From NCBI RefSeq assembly GCF_051851555.1, contig NZ_JBPDVH010000001.1:496001-560000 (forward strand): DNA of 64,000 bases. Direction: 5' to 3'. The stretch is from Lonepinella sp051851555. GTDB lineage: Bacteria; Pseudomonadota; Gammaproteobacteria; Enterobacterales; Pasteurellaceae. Every line of letters begins with the position of its first letter. Position 1 is the stretch's first letter. Positions 54,092-63,003 of the stretch are shown piece after piece. A program made the position numbers and the translations under genes. The notes beneath the pieces were generated by a model. The model had not been told where the DNA came from, ran no database searches, and saw only the letters and a program-made list of their open reading frames with translations.

Positions 54092-56926
54092 TTAAAAGGT
54101 AAACCCAAATTTAGCTTGCCAAGTTGTCGCCCTACCTTGTTTAAAGGTATTTTGATTGACACTTGCTGACAGTAACCAGTTATTTTTTTCGAGCGTAGCC
54201 CCAACACCCAAGGCCCAGATATTTTTACTGAAAACCGTGGACATACTGTTAAATGTAATATCCTTTAATTTGCTCGTGATCACGTTTCGTTTTCCGTTGA
54301 GATAACGAAGATAACTTACATCTAGGTTTGGCGTGATTTTCCAGTTACTTAGAGTAAAGGCGTGGGTCAACTCTATTCCGCTAGATAAGTTTACGTCTGT
54401 TTGATGATAAGGTGAGGTTGATGTTGCCCATTCGCCTTTTTCAGTTAAAGCTCGCATACTTAAACGTGTCGCTTGTAATCCAACTTTTGGGGTCAAAGAC
54501 CAATTACTCAGCGCCAGATTATATCCCGTTTGCCATTCACCACCGATGAACCAACCTTTATTTGAACCCATTCCTAATGTGGCGGAATGAAAGTGGCGGT
54601 TTTGTTGGTAATCGACATGGGCGATATTTCCCATGACATCCATAAACCAACCTGTTGTTGCCGGCATATAACGCAATGCCATTTTTGCCTCATGTTGTTT
54701 TATAGTGGCGCTAGCATTGTTTTTGATAATATCTGATTTATGGTAGTTTAAATGTCCAGTGAAAAATAACTTATCACTTGGTTTATAAGCCACGCCAATG
54801 CCTGTGCTGTACGTTTTAAATTGGGTTTTTTGGTCAAATTGAGTAGCATTTGATGAAAAGTGATCTGATTTATAACGCTGTCCATTACGTTCAACCCAAA
54901 CGTTGACATGACCTGTAGGGTGAGCTTGTAAATGGGATAAATTTTTATCGGTCTGTGTTAAACCCAGTGCAGTGTGATTTCTCAATAAATCAAGGCTATC
55001 CGCATAGATAACATTCCCAATGGCATAATGGAAATGCTGTAAATCATGATATTCAATGGCATGTTGCAGCCAATCATTATAAATGCCTTTTTTCCATGCG
55101 ATAGGGGTGTCACGTAATGCGTTAAGCAACTGTAATCCATTATTACCATTGCTGTTGGCTTGTGGATCTGTAAATGGCTGATTGGCATTCGCTTGTAAAG
55201 TAATCCGCTCATTTTTAAAATATAAATCCTGACGTAATCCTTTTGCGATCAAATTGTCGTTAGAGATCAATTGTGTAAAGCCTCCGGTATAGCTTGCACC
55301 ATTTTTTAGCGCTAACACGTCAGTAATTGTTTCTCCCGATTGAACGTCTTGAGTTAAGTCATTAGATACGGCTAATATCCCGTTTAAATTGATCAGCGTT
55401 CCCGTACCTTCGGCGGTAAATGCTTGTTTTGTATTGAGTATCAATTGGCTATCACTTGTCGCATTAAGGCCTTGATTAACTGTTAAAGCAGATATTGCTA
55501 ACTGGGCATTGTTGCTGATATGATCGACTGATGTTTGTCCTGTTAATACTAATTTTCCTTCATTTACTACAATCGCTTTTAAGCGGTTATTTTCTCCTGC
55601 CAAGGTTAAAGCAGCAGGCCCGTTTTTGGTTAATTGATATTCCCCAGTTAAATCATTAAGCCAAGTATCATTAGTAGAGAGCGTATAGGTTTCATTTTGC
55701 AACAATTTTGCAGGTCCATTTATGGCTGCGGATAAATCAATTAATCCCCAACCAAATGTATCATCAATACCAGTTTCGCCTAAATCTGTGGCGGTGGTGA
55801 GTAAAGTATCTCGCACTTGGCTTGAGGTAAAATAATTAAAACGTTGTTTCACTAAAGCCAATGCACCTGTGACAACTGGGGCTGCAAAGGAGGTTCCCTC
55901 TTGCATTTGTAAGCCGGGCTGTTGAATATGCTGCTCTGCTCCGTTGGTGACAAGCACGGTGAATGACCCAGGTGCAGCGACACACCAATTTTTACTGACA
56001 CCACAATGATTGGAATAATCTGCTAAATTTTCTCCATCATTAACCGCTACTACCGAAAGATAATGATGTTCCAAGGCGGGTAAATAGCGAGGTAATGCTG
56101 CCATAATACCTGGTTGTTGCTTACTTTCATTACCCGCTGCAAATACAATAATACTGCCTTTTTTCACCGCACTTTGAATGGCATTGACCAATTCATTATC
56201 TGTTGCTTGTGCAATACCAACCTTATATCGTGTATCAACAGCTTGTGCATCTCCCTCTACAGGATCTTCATTCCAACTATTATTAATTGCCAACGGGTTA
56301 TTTTCCGTTTGTTTCGCAAAGGCAGTGGCAAGGGTATGACGATAATCTTTTATTTCTGCCTCTTCCCCAAGCAATAATGCCAGTTTACTGTCATTATTTG
56401 GGGATATATTTGAATTGTCATCATCATCTTCTTCTGAGGATATTTTTTGGGCTTCTGTGGTGGTGAGATAAATATCCGCCTCTTTTGCTACACCACCCTC
56501 ATAACCATATTGTGCAACGGATTTGGCACCGATAATTCCAGCAACTTGGCCCCCATGCATGATATAAACTATTTTTTCATCACCGTCTTCATCTTCTTCT
56601 GTTTCAATAGGGTAATCTTTAGGATCAAAGCGTTTTTTATTACCTTCAGTATCTGTTGTGTCAAAGGCTAAAGAATGTAATTTTTTCTGGTTAAATAAGG
56701 GGTGTTCTGTCATAAACCCTGAATCAATCACGCCTAACTTGACGCCAAGCCCTGAATATTGGTTTGAAATATGTTCCGTTAAGCCAATAGCACTATGAGG
56801 ATTAATAATTTGTTCCTGTTCTTCCAGTTCCTCAGCATCTTCCGCATAACATGTTGAAGTCATGCTTAAGCCAATCATAACGGCAAGTAATGTCTGTTTA
56901 AATGGGTAATTGTCCATATTCATCAT
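54092..56926 (-). CDS. Subtilisin-family autotransporter serine protease
   Basis: This type V secreted protease has 944 residues. The signal peptide ends at CYA (about 28). The S8 catalytic triad is D68 (GVIDSGF), H124 (MHGGQVAG) and S346 (GTSFAAP), with oxyanion N266 (AAGNE). After about 400 comes a passenger/beta-helix region, then a C-terminal barrel (about 670-944) ending in F. It resembles Mannheimia Ssa1 and the AasP/NalP group, but the segment before the Cys at 26 (TST) is a poor lipobox, so it seems not to be lipidated. Acidic inserts lie at 110-118 and 164-170. Met2 and Met4 are alternative starts. Confidence 0.9.
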   Translation of the reverse strand: MMNMDNYPFKQTLLAVMIGLSMTSTCYAEDAEELEEQEQIINPHSAIGLTEHISNQYSGLGVKLGVIDSGFMTEHPLFNQKKLHSLAFDTTDTEGNKKRFDPKDYPIETEEDEDGDEKIVYIMHGGQVAGIIGAKSVAQYGYEGGVAKEADIYLTTTEAQKISSEEDDDDNSNISPNNDSKLALLLGEEAEIKDYRHTLATAFAKQTENNPLAINNSWNEDPVEGDAQAVDTRYKVGIAQATDNELVNAIQSAVKKGSIIVFAAGNESKQQPGIMAALPRYLPALEHHYLSVVAVNDGENLADYSNHCGVSKNWCVAAPGSFTVLVTNGAEQHIQQPGLQMQEGTSFAAPVVTGALALVKQRFNYFTSSQVRDTLLTTATDLGETGIDDTFGWGLIDLSAAINGPAKLLQNETYTLSTNDTWLNDLTGEYQLTKNGPAALTLAGENNRLKAIVVNEGKLVLTGQTSVDHISNNAQLAISALTVNQGLNATSDSQLILNTKQAFTAEGTGTLINLNGILAVSNDLTQDVQSGETITDVLALKNGASYTGGFTQLISNDNLIAKGLRQDLYFKNERITLQANANQPFTDPQANSNGNNGLQLLNALRDTPIAWKKGIYNDWLQHAIEYHDLQHFHYAIGNVIYADSLDLLRNHTALGLTQTDKNLSHLQAHPTGHVNVWVERNGQRYKSDHFSSNATQFDQKTQFKTYSTGIGVAYKPSDKLFFTGHLNYHKSDIIKNNASATIKQHEAKMALRYMPATTGWFMDVMGNIAHVDYQQNRHFHSATLGMGSNKGWFIGGEWQTGYNLALSNWSLTPKVGLQATRLSMRALTEKGEWATSTSPYHQTDVNLSSGIELTHAFTLSNWKITPNLDVSYLRYLNGKRNVITSKLKDITFNSMSTVFSKNIWALGVGATLEKNNWLLSASVNQNTFKQGRATTWQAKFGFTF

Positions 56927-57228
56927 TCTCCTTTTTATATAGTTTTAAATACCTGTTTATCACCTAAATAAAAGCGTTTTTCACTGCTAGTTATAAAAAC
57001 GGCGTTATTTTCTTCTTGATGAAAATAAAAATCAAATAAAACTTATTTTATGCCGAAAATTTTGTAATAACTTTGATTTAAAACAAATAATAGGTTATTA
57101 ATATATGATTGAGCCTCAATGTTTGTCGGAGAGGATAAAAGTGCGGTGTTTTTGTTGGATTTTTTATTGTGTTCCTAAATTTATTGCTATATAGTTCCGT
57201 ATATAGCAAATTCAATAGGATCATTATT
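56927..57228. other. Divergent intergenic region before the metal-uptake operon
   Basis: This AT-rich 302-base region contains the protease promoter on the minus strand, one uptake core (57139-57147) and, on the plus strand, TTGTGT (57167-57172), a 17-base spacer and TATAGT (57190-57195) as a probable promoter of the ABC operon. The ModE-like palindrome overlaps this -10 box. No other structure was seen. Confidence 0.6.
57184..57209 (+). promoter_or_regulatory. ModE-like operator before the metal ABC operon
   Basis: TTGCTATATA-N6-TATATAGCAA is a perfect inverted repeat with 10-base arms. Read as TGCTATAT-N8-ATATAGCA, it has the half-site sequence and spacing of the E. coli modA operator (CGTTATAT-N8-ACATAACG). 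It covers the proposed -10 box and ends 19 bases before the start codon, a repressor position. Confidence 0.68.
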
Positions 57229-58263
57229 ATGACTTCAACTTTATCTCGTCGTCATTTTATTAAAACCTTTTTGATTGGGGTGTCTTATTTAGCTTTACCA
57301 CCCTTGGTCTTTTCCCAATCCACACAATCTCTCATTATCCGCACAGGATTATTGAACAAAACGCCGCAACGGATTTTAAGTGCGGGTTTTGTATCTGATT
57401 TATTATTAATGGCACTCAGTCCTGAAAAAATGGTAGGCATTGCCACGGATCTTAAACCTCAGAGTAAGAAATTTTTATCCGAACAAATCCAGAATTTACC
57501 CCATATCGGGCGAATTGCTGGGCGAGCCTCTACGGCTCCCGTAGAAAAAATTATCAGTTTAAACGCTGATTTGATTTTAGATGTGGGCAGTGTGAGCGAA
57601 ACTTTTTTGTCCACTGCCGAAAAAATCAGCCAACAAACCCACTTGCCGTATTTTATCCTGTCAGGCAAGTTAGCGGATTCTGCACAACAATTCACCGAAT
57701 TAGGCGAGTTGTTGCAAGTACAAACGAGAGCGAAAGCCTTAGCGGAATTAGCCAATGAAATATTAAGTAAAACCCATCAGCTTTGTGCAACGGATAATAC
57801 AAAGGCGTATTTGGGCCGTGGAGCAGACGGCCTAGAAACCGCATTAAAAGGGGCAATTCATACCGAAGTGTTGGATTGGCTTGGTGTACAAAATGTGGCA
57901 GAGGGTGCGGGCGAGAAAAAATTAGCTCGAGTGTCAATGGAGCAACTTTTCCAATGGCAACCTGATTTGATTCTAACCCAAGATGCCAATTTTTATCAGC
58001 GTACGCAACAAGATCCGCTCTGGCAGGCGTTAACTGCGGTGAAAAATCAGCGAGTTTTTCTCGCCCCGAGTTTGCCATTTAATTGGCTAGATTCGCCTCC
58101 GAGTGTTAACCGTTTATTGGGTTGTGTGTGGTTGGCTCATCAATTAAAACCTGAGGCATTGCCACAAGCCACTGCCTATGCGTTGGTGCAACGCTATTTC
58201 CGTTTATTTTACGGTTATGCGATTTCTCCATCAGAAATCACCGCACTTTTTGGGAATAACTAA
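57229..58263 (+). CDS. Metal ABC transporter, class III periplasmic binding protein
   Basis: This 344-residue protein belongs to the FhuD/BtuF/MolA-type binding-protein class. The start at 57229 is preferred (AGGA upstream, twin-arginine-like SRRHFIKTF at 6-14); an upstream frame start at 57169 would lie before the operator. Conserved segments are GFVSDLLLMALSPEKMVGIA, GRASTAPVEKIISLNADLILDVG and YLGRGADGLETALKG. Such proteins carry siderophores, haem, cobalamin or oxyanions. The ModE-like operator suggests molybdate or tungstate. It overlaps the permease gene by one base. Confidence 0.85.
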   Translation: MTSTLSRRHFIKTFLIGVSYLALPPLVFSQSTQSLIIRTGLLNKTPQRILSAGFVSDLLLMALSPEKMVGIATDLKPQSKKFLSEQIQNLPHIGRIAGRASTAPVEKIISLNADLILDVGSVSETFLSTAEKISQQTHLPYFILSGKLADSAQQFTELGELLQVQTRAKALAELANEILSKTHQLCATDNTKAYLGRGADGLETALKGAIHTEVLDWLGVQNVAEGAGEKKLARVSMEQLFQWQPDLILTQDANFYQRTQQDPLWQALTAVKNQRVFLAPSLPFNWLDSPPSVNRLLGCVWLAHQLKPEALPQATAYALVQRYFRLFYGYAISPSEITALFGNN

Positions 58264-59246
58264 TGCCGCTTTTTCGCTTGATTTTGCCTTGTTTGCTGTT
58301 GCTTGTTAGCCTTTTGATTGCCTTGAGTTCGGGGCAATTTTCCCTGTCTTTTGCTGATATTTGGCAGTCTTTGAGCCAGGTTGGCGATGTGCTTTCGCAA
58401 CAGGATATTATTTTGTGGAACATTCGCTTGCCACGCATTGCAACGGCGATCTTGGTTGGGGTGGCCTTGTCGGTGGCGGGGGTAACTTATCAAGGCATGT
58501 TTAAAAATCCGTTGGTGTCGCCTGATATTTTAGGGGTTACATCGGGGGCGGGGTTGGGGGCAGTCATCGCTATTTATTTTGATTTTCCCTTGTGGATGAT
58601 TCAATTTTTCGCTTTTCTTGGTGGATTGTTGGCGGTGGGATTGGTGTACTTCATTGCTAGTACGGTTCGCCGTCAACATCCGATTCTTGCCTTGGTGTTA
58701 TCGGGTGTCGCCATTTCTGCTTTACTCGGGGCTGGTATTTCCTTACTGAAAATTCTTGCTGATCCCTATAGTCAATTAAGCACCATCACCTTTTGGTTAC
58801 TCGGGGGATTGAATATGACCAGCTTTAACGATTTAAAATTGGTCGCCCCCTTGGTGTTAATCGCCTTAATTCCGTTGATTTTATTGCGTTGGCGAATGAA
58901 TGTGTTAAGTCTTGATGATGAAGAAGCCACGGCACTGGGCGTAAACTTGCATCGCACCCGTTTATTATTCATTTTATGTGCGACCTTAATGACATCTGCC
59001 GTAGTGTCGGTAACAGGGATTATCGGCTGGGTGGGCTTAATTATTCCGCATATTGCTCGTCTTTGGATTGGGGCGGATTTCCGTTTTTTATTGCCTACTT
59101 GCGTTTTATTGGGATCAGCCTTTTTGTTAATTACTGACACGCTAGCCCGTTGTTTATTTGCCATTGAAGTACCATTAGGCGTGATTACCGCTTTTGTCGG
59201 AGCGCCGTTTTTCTTGAGTTTATTAATCAAGGGGGAACGGCAATGA
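58263..59246 (+). CDS. FecCD-type metal ABC permease
   Basis: This 327-residue inner-membrane permease has about ten TM segments, of the BtuC/FecCD/MolB class, with LPRIATAILVGVALSVAGVTYQGMFKNPLVSPDILGVTSGAG (about 57-98) and GIIGWVGLIIPHIARLWIGADFR (about 253-275), both hallmarks. It overlaps the ATPase gene by four bases (ATGA). Confidence 0.92.
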   Translation: MPLFRLILPCLLLLVSLLIALSSGQFSLSFADIWQSLSQVGDVLSQQDIILWNIRLPRIATAILVGVALSVAGVTYQGMFKNPLVSPDILGVTSGAGLGAVIAIYFDFPLWMIQFFAFLGGLLAVGLVYFIASTVRRQHPILALVLSGVAISALLGAGISLLKILADPYSQLSTITFWLLGGLNMTSFNDLKLVAPLVLIALIPLILLRWRMNVLSLDDEEATALGVNLHRTRLLFILCATLMTSAVVSVTGIIGWVGLIIPHIARLWIGADFRFLLPTCVLLGSAFLLITDTLARCLFAIEVPLGVITAFVGAPFFLSLLIKGERQ

Positions 59247-59992
59247 TTGAAGTCAAAAATCTGAAAATTGGTTATCAACAAACCGTCGCAGATCACCTGA
59301 ATATTGAATTTCCACATCAAAAAATCACGGCTTTACTCGGTGCAAATGGTTGTGGCAAAACCACCTTATTAAAAACTATTTTAGGATTAATTAAACCCTT
59401 ACAAGGGGACATTCTGATTGAAAATACACCGCACTTTGATTGGACTGCGGCTCAGTTAGCTCGCACTATTGGCTATGTGCCACAGGCTCAACAAGGGGTG
59501 TTTTCTATTCCAGTCTCGGACATGGTGTTATTGGGGCGAACCGCTTATTTGGCTTGGTATGCCACGCCCTCTCGGCAAGATAAACAAATTGCTCAACAAT
59601 GCCTTGAGCAGTTGAGCATTGCTCATTTAGCCAACAAATCCTATATAGCATTAAGTGGCGGTGAACGGCAATTAGTGCTGATTGCACGGGCGTTGGCTCA
59701 ACAGCCCCGTTGTTTAATTATGGATGAACCTACCTCCAATCTGGATTTTGGCAATCAGATTCGGGTGCTAGAGAAAATTCAACAGCTACGCCAACAAGGC
59801 TTAACCATAATTTTCACTACGCACCAACCTGAGCAAGCTCTGCGTTATGCGGATAATGTGGTGTTAATGGATCAGGCGCGTATTGTTAAACAGGGTGAGC
59901 CAAAAGCAGTGATGGAATTGGCATTATTGGCACAAATTTATCGCTTAAGCCCCGAGGTGCTTGTCAAAAATTTAGCGTTATTTAAGGAATAA
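59243..59992 (+). CDS. Metal ABC transporter ATPase
   Basis: This 249-residue cytoplasmic ABC ATPase of the FepC/BtuD/MolC class has Walker A GANGCGKTT (33-41), signature LSGGERQ (about 137) and Walker B CLIMDEPTSNLDFG. It overlaps the permease gene and is followed one base later by a methyltransferase gene. From memory it is not closely alike to H. influenzae MolC (HI1470), so this would be a separate system of the same class. Confidence 0.93.
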   Translation: MIEVKNLKIGYQQTVADHLNIEFPHQKITALLGANGCGKTTLLKTILGLIKPLQGDILIENTPHFDWTAAQLARTIGYVPQAQQGVFSIPVSDMVLLGRTAYLAWYATPSRQDKQIAQQCLEQLSIAHLANKSYIALSGGERQLVLIARALAQQPRCLIMDEPTSNLDFGNQIRVLEKIQQLRQQGLTIIFTTHQPEQALRYADNVVLMDQARIVKQGEPKAVMELALLAQIYRLSPEVLVKNLALFKE

Positions 59993-59993
59993 G

Positions 59994-60824
59994 ATGAACA
60001 CAATTCATGATATTAATTTTGCCGAACTTTATCAGCATCATTTTCAACAAGCTAGCCGAGAACCTAAATTGCCACAAGATTGGGATCGCAAGGCGGCGCA
60101 AATGCAAGCTAGCCAATTTGATTTACACAATCGCTATGTGCAGGATTTTCTTAGTCGCATGAATTTGGATGGTGTGGATTCTGTACTAGACGTGGGTTGT
60201 GGTGGTGGCGCCATTTCGCTGGCTTGTGCACCGCATGTGAAACAAGTGTACGCTTTAGATTTCAGCCAAGGCATGCTGAATTTATTACAACAACGCTGCC
60301 AACAGCTTAATATTCATAATGTCTTGCCGATGTTGCGCTCGTGGGAGGATGATTGGACGGATGTGCCTGAATGTGATATTTGTGTGTCATCACGTTCTTC
60401 AATGGTGGGCGATTTACAAGCGGCGTTGGATAAACTCAATGCAAAAGCCAAAAAAGCCGTGTATATGACGATGACGGTGGATAAAGACTTTATTGATCGG
60501 GATGTGTTGCGATTTATCCAGCGAGATGGCGTGGGTTTTCCTAATTATATTTATGCGGTGAATATGTTGTATCAACAAGGCTATCAGGTGAAAGTGGATT
60601 TTCTGGAGAGCGGTTGTGGCATGGTTTCTCCTGCGGTGGAAAAAAGAGCGGTGTTTTCTGAGCAAGATTTTATTCGCACTGTAAAATGGTCAATCAGCAG
60701 TGATTTGACTGAGGTGGAAATTGCCAAATTAAAGGATTATTACCACCAGAATCAAGTTAATTTAAAGGTTCGCCCAAGTATGAAAAAATGGGCGTTTTTG
60801 AGTTGGGTGAAAGAACCAATGTAA
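59994..60824 (+). CDS. Class I SAM-dependent methyltransferase in metal-uptake operon
   Basis: This 276-residue soluble methyltransferase has motif I VLDVGCGGG (64-72), motif II acidic residue in YALDFSQGM (about 87-95) and a later VSSRSSMVGD in place of the usual motif IV. It starts one base after the ATPase gene, so it is translated with the importer. The substrate is unknown: it might modify the imported ligand, a metallophore or another small molecule. No biosynthetic partner is visible nearby. Confidence 0.85.
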   Translation: MNTIHDINFAELYQHHFQQASREPKLPQDWDRKAAQMQASQFDLHNRYVQDFLSRMNLDGVDSVLDVGCGGGAISLACAPHVKQVYALDFSQGMLNLLQQRCQQLNIHNVLPMLRSWEDDWTDVPECDICVSSRSSMVGDLQAALDKLNAKAKKAVYMTMTVDKDFIDRDVLRFIQRDGVGFPNYIYAVNMLYQQGYQVKVDFLESGCGMVSPAVEKRAVFSEQDFIRTVKWSISSDLTEVEIAKLKDYYHQNQVNLKVRPSMKKWAFLSWVKEPM

Positions 60825-60858
60825 ACAAGTCTGAAATAATATTCAAATTTTTACAATT

Positions 60859-60886
60859 ATCGTTGTATAATAGTTTATATAATTTC
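60859..60886 (+). promoter_or_regulatory. Second ModE-like site, over the promoter of the TonB-dependent receptor gene
   Basis: CGTTGTAT-N8-ATATAATT (core 60861-60884) matches CGTTATAT-N8-ATATAACG with one mismatch in the left and two in the right half-site, and the same spacing as the site at 57184. It covers a consensus -10 box TATAAT (60866-60871), with TTCAAA 18 bases upstream as -35. Confidence 0.5.
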
Positions 60887-60914
60887 TTTTTATTCTTACC
60901 TATAAGGAAACATA

Positions 60915-62897
60915 ATGAAAAAATCATTCATTTGCACGGCAATTGCCGTAGCTTGTTGCTCTGCAACCAGCTACGCTGAAGTCTTTACTCTTGGTCAAAT
61001 TGAAGTTGTAGAACATAGTGCGGATATGAGTACTGTGTCAGTTAATCAAGATCAACTGCGTCAAAATCAAATCACCAATGTGGCTCAAGTAGCGAAAATG
61101 TCGCCTGGGGTGTCTTTTGATCGTGGTGGCGCAAGAGGTGAACAAAATATTCGTGTGCGAGGTTTTGATGCTCGTCGAGTCCCTGTATTTATTGATGGCA
61201 TCCCTGTTTATGTACCTTATGATGGCACCATGGATTTAGGTCGTTTTACGACATTTGATTTAGCAGAAATCAATATTTCTAAAGGGGCAAGTTCCGTGTT
61301 ATATGGCGCCAATACTATGGGTGGTGCCGTCAATTTAGTGACCCGCAAACCGGCCCAACCTTTTGAGGGCGTGATTGGTTATGGTTATCAAACAGGGCGT
61401 AATAACCATACTGCAGTCAACCAACCTTATTTTAGTTTAGGTACTAAACAAGAAAAATTCTATGCGCAGGTGAGCGGGAGTTTCGTTGAGCGTCAAGGTT
61501 TACAGCTTTCTCGTGATTTTCAAGTCACGAGTTATGAAAATGGTGGACGAGCGGATAATTCCTCTAGCCGTGATCGTAAGTTAAGTTTGCGTATAGGTTA
61601 TACGCCTAACGCAACGGATGAATATGCGATTTCTTATTCCAACCAAGATGCGAGAAAACAACAGCCATTTTATACTGGCAATGGCTCGCCAAGATTCTGG
61701 CGTTGGCCAGCGTGGGATAAAGAAAGCATCTATTTCTTATCACATACTGAGTTTGCAGGCGGTCAATATTATCTCAACAGCAAATTATTCCACGACACGT
61801 TCAATAATGATTTGTCAGTGTATGATGATGAAACCTTTAGCACGCAAAGTAAAAATAGCTCATTTAACAGCCATTATCGAGACTATTCCTATGGTGCAGG
61901 TCTAGAATTTGGGGCGAACACCAGTGCAAAAAATACCTTAAAATTATCCGCACTTTACAAATTTGATGTGCATCGTGAGCATAATGATGGTGATCCTGTG
62001 GCACGTAATGAAGATCGTACTTACAGCATTGGATTGGAAGATACCTATAGCTTCACCGATAGCACTAAAGCTATCATTGGCGTGAGCTATGACTATAAAG
62101 ACGCTGTGCAAGCACAAAATTATCAACGTCTTTATGCAAAAGGCCCTTATGGTTTATATGAATTCGATACGAGTTCACAACATGCTGTCAATTATCAAGC
62201 CAAGATTGTGCATAACTTTACTCAACATGACGAGTTAAGCCTTAGTTATGCCCATAAAAGCCATTTGCCAACCATGAAAGAGCGTTATTCTCGTAGTTTG
62301 AGTAGAAATCGCTTACCTAACCCATTCTTAAAACCAGAGATTGCTGATCATGTTGAACTCGGTTATTTCCATACCTTTAATGATATGTTTAAGGTGGAAG
62401 GCGCATTATTTTATAGTCACATTAAAGATGCAATTAATGAAGTCGCTATCAACGATGCGACCGCTGAAGTACAAAACAAAAATGTGGATAAAGCCATTTA
62501 TAAAGGTGTAGAGTTGGGCGTAACGGCCTTTTTGACCAAAGATTTCACTTTGGGCGCCAATTACACTTACACCAAAGCAAAAAACAGTGATGCGAGCATT
62601 AAAGTGACCGAATTACCACGCCACAAATTCTTTGCGTATGTGGATTGGAAAATGACACCGGAATTATCAGTGTATTTAAGTCAAACGGCTGAATCAGGAC
62701 GTTATGCTTTAGTGAACAAAAAATACGAAACGCTATCTGGCTTTGGCACCACCGATGCGAAAATCACTTATGCCTTTAAACAAGGCCTAAGCCTTGATGT
62801 CGGCGTATCTAATATCTTCGATAAAAATTATTATCTTGCGGATGGTTATGTCGAAGAAGGGCGGGTTTATTTTGCAAATGTGAAATATACATTTTAA
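60915..62897 (+). CDS. TonB-dependent outer-membrane receptor
   Basis: This 660-residue receptor has a signal peptide (1-21, cleavage after SYA), a short N-terminal region with GQIEVVE as possible TonB box, a plug domain (about 40-145: VAQVAKMSPGVSFDRGG, RVRGFDARRVPVFIDGIPVY, GASSVLYGANTMGGAVNLVT) and a 22-strand-type barrel ending VKYTF. It is the outer-membrane partner of the importer upstream but has its own promoter, with a ModE-like site. It is smaller than haem receptors. The ligand is unknown: molybdenum/tungsten or their chelates by regulation, iron-siderophore by default. Confidence 0.88.
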   Translation: MKKSFICTAIAVACCSATSYAEVFTLGQIEVVEHSADMSTVSVNQDQLRQNQITNVAQVAKMSPGVSFDRGGARGEQNIRVRGFDARRVPVFIDGIPVYVPYDGTMDLGRFTTFDLAEINISKGASSVLYGANTMGGAVNLVTRKPAQPFEGVIGYGYQTGRNNHTAVNQPYFSLGTKQEKFYAQVSGSFVERQGLQLSRDFQVTSYENGGRADNSSSRDRKLSLRIGYTPNATDEYAISYSNQDARKQQPFYTGNGSPRFWRWPAWDKESIYFLSHTEFAGGQYYLNSKLFHDTFNNDLSVYDDETFSTQSKNSSFNSHYRDYSYGAGLEFGANTSAKNTLKLSALYKFDVHREHNDGDPVARNEDRTYSIGLEDTYSFTDSTKAIIGVSYDYKDAVQAQNYQRLYAKGPYGLYEFDTSSQHAVNYQAKIVHNFTQHDELSLSYAHKSHLPTMKERYSRSLSRNRLPNPFLKPEIADHVELGYFHTFNDMFKVEGALFYSHIKDAINEVAINDATAEVQNKNVDKAIYKGVELGVTAFLTKDFTLGANYTYTKAKNSDASIKVTELPRHKFFAYVDWKMTPELSVYLSQTAESGRYALVNKKYETLSGFGTTDAKITYAFKQGLSLDVGVSNIFDKNYYLADGYVEEGRVYFANVKYTF

Positions 62898-62949
62898 GAT
62901 ATAAGACGTGATTTTTAGATATCACGTGGGTCTAATACTTAGAAAAATA

Positions 62950-62980
62950 AGCGCCCTCATCACTTATTGATGAAGGCGCT
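62950..62980. terminator. Bidirectional terminator between receptor gene and rpe
   Basis: AGCGCC-C-TCATCA and TGATGA-A-GGCGCT form a 12-bp stem with one mismatch and a five-base loop. T-rich sequence follows on both strands (TTATTTTT on minus). Confidence 0.85.
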
Positions 62981-63003
62981 GTTTTGTCTCGGCTAGGATT
63001 ATC

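Noticed and set aside
57169..57228. Upstream start for the metal-binding protein, adding 20 residues.
   Set aside because: It would place the ModE-like palindrome and the probable -10 box inside the coding region and would put a second hydrophobic stretch before the twin-arginine signal.
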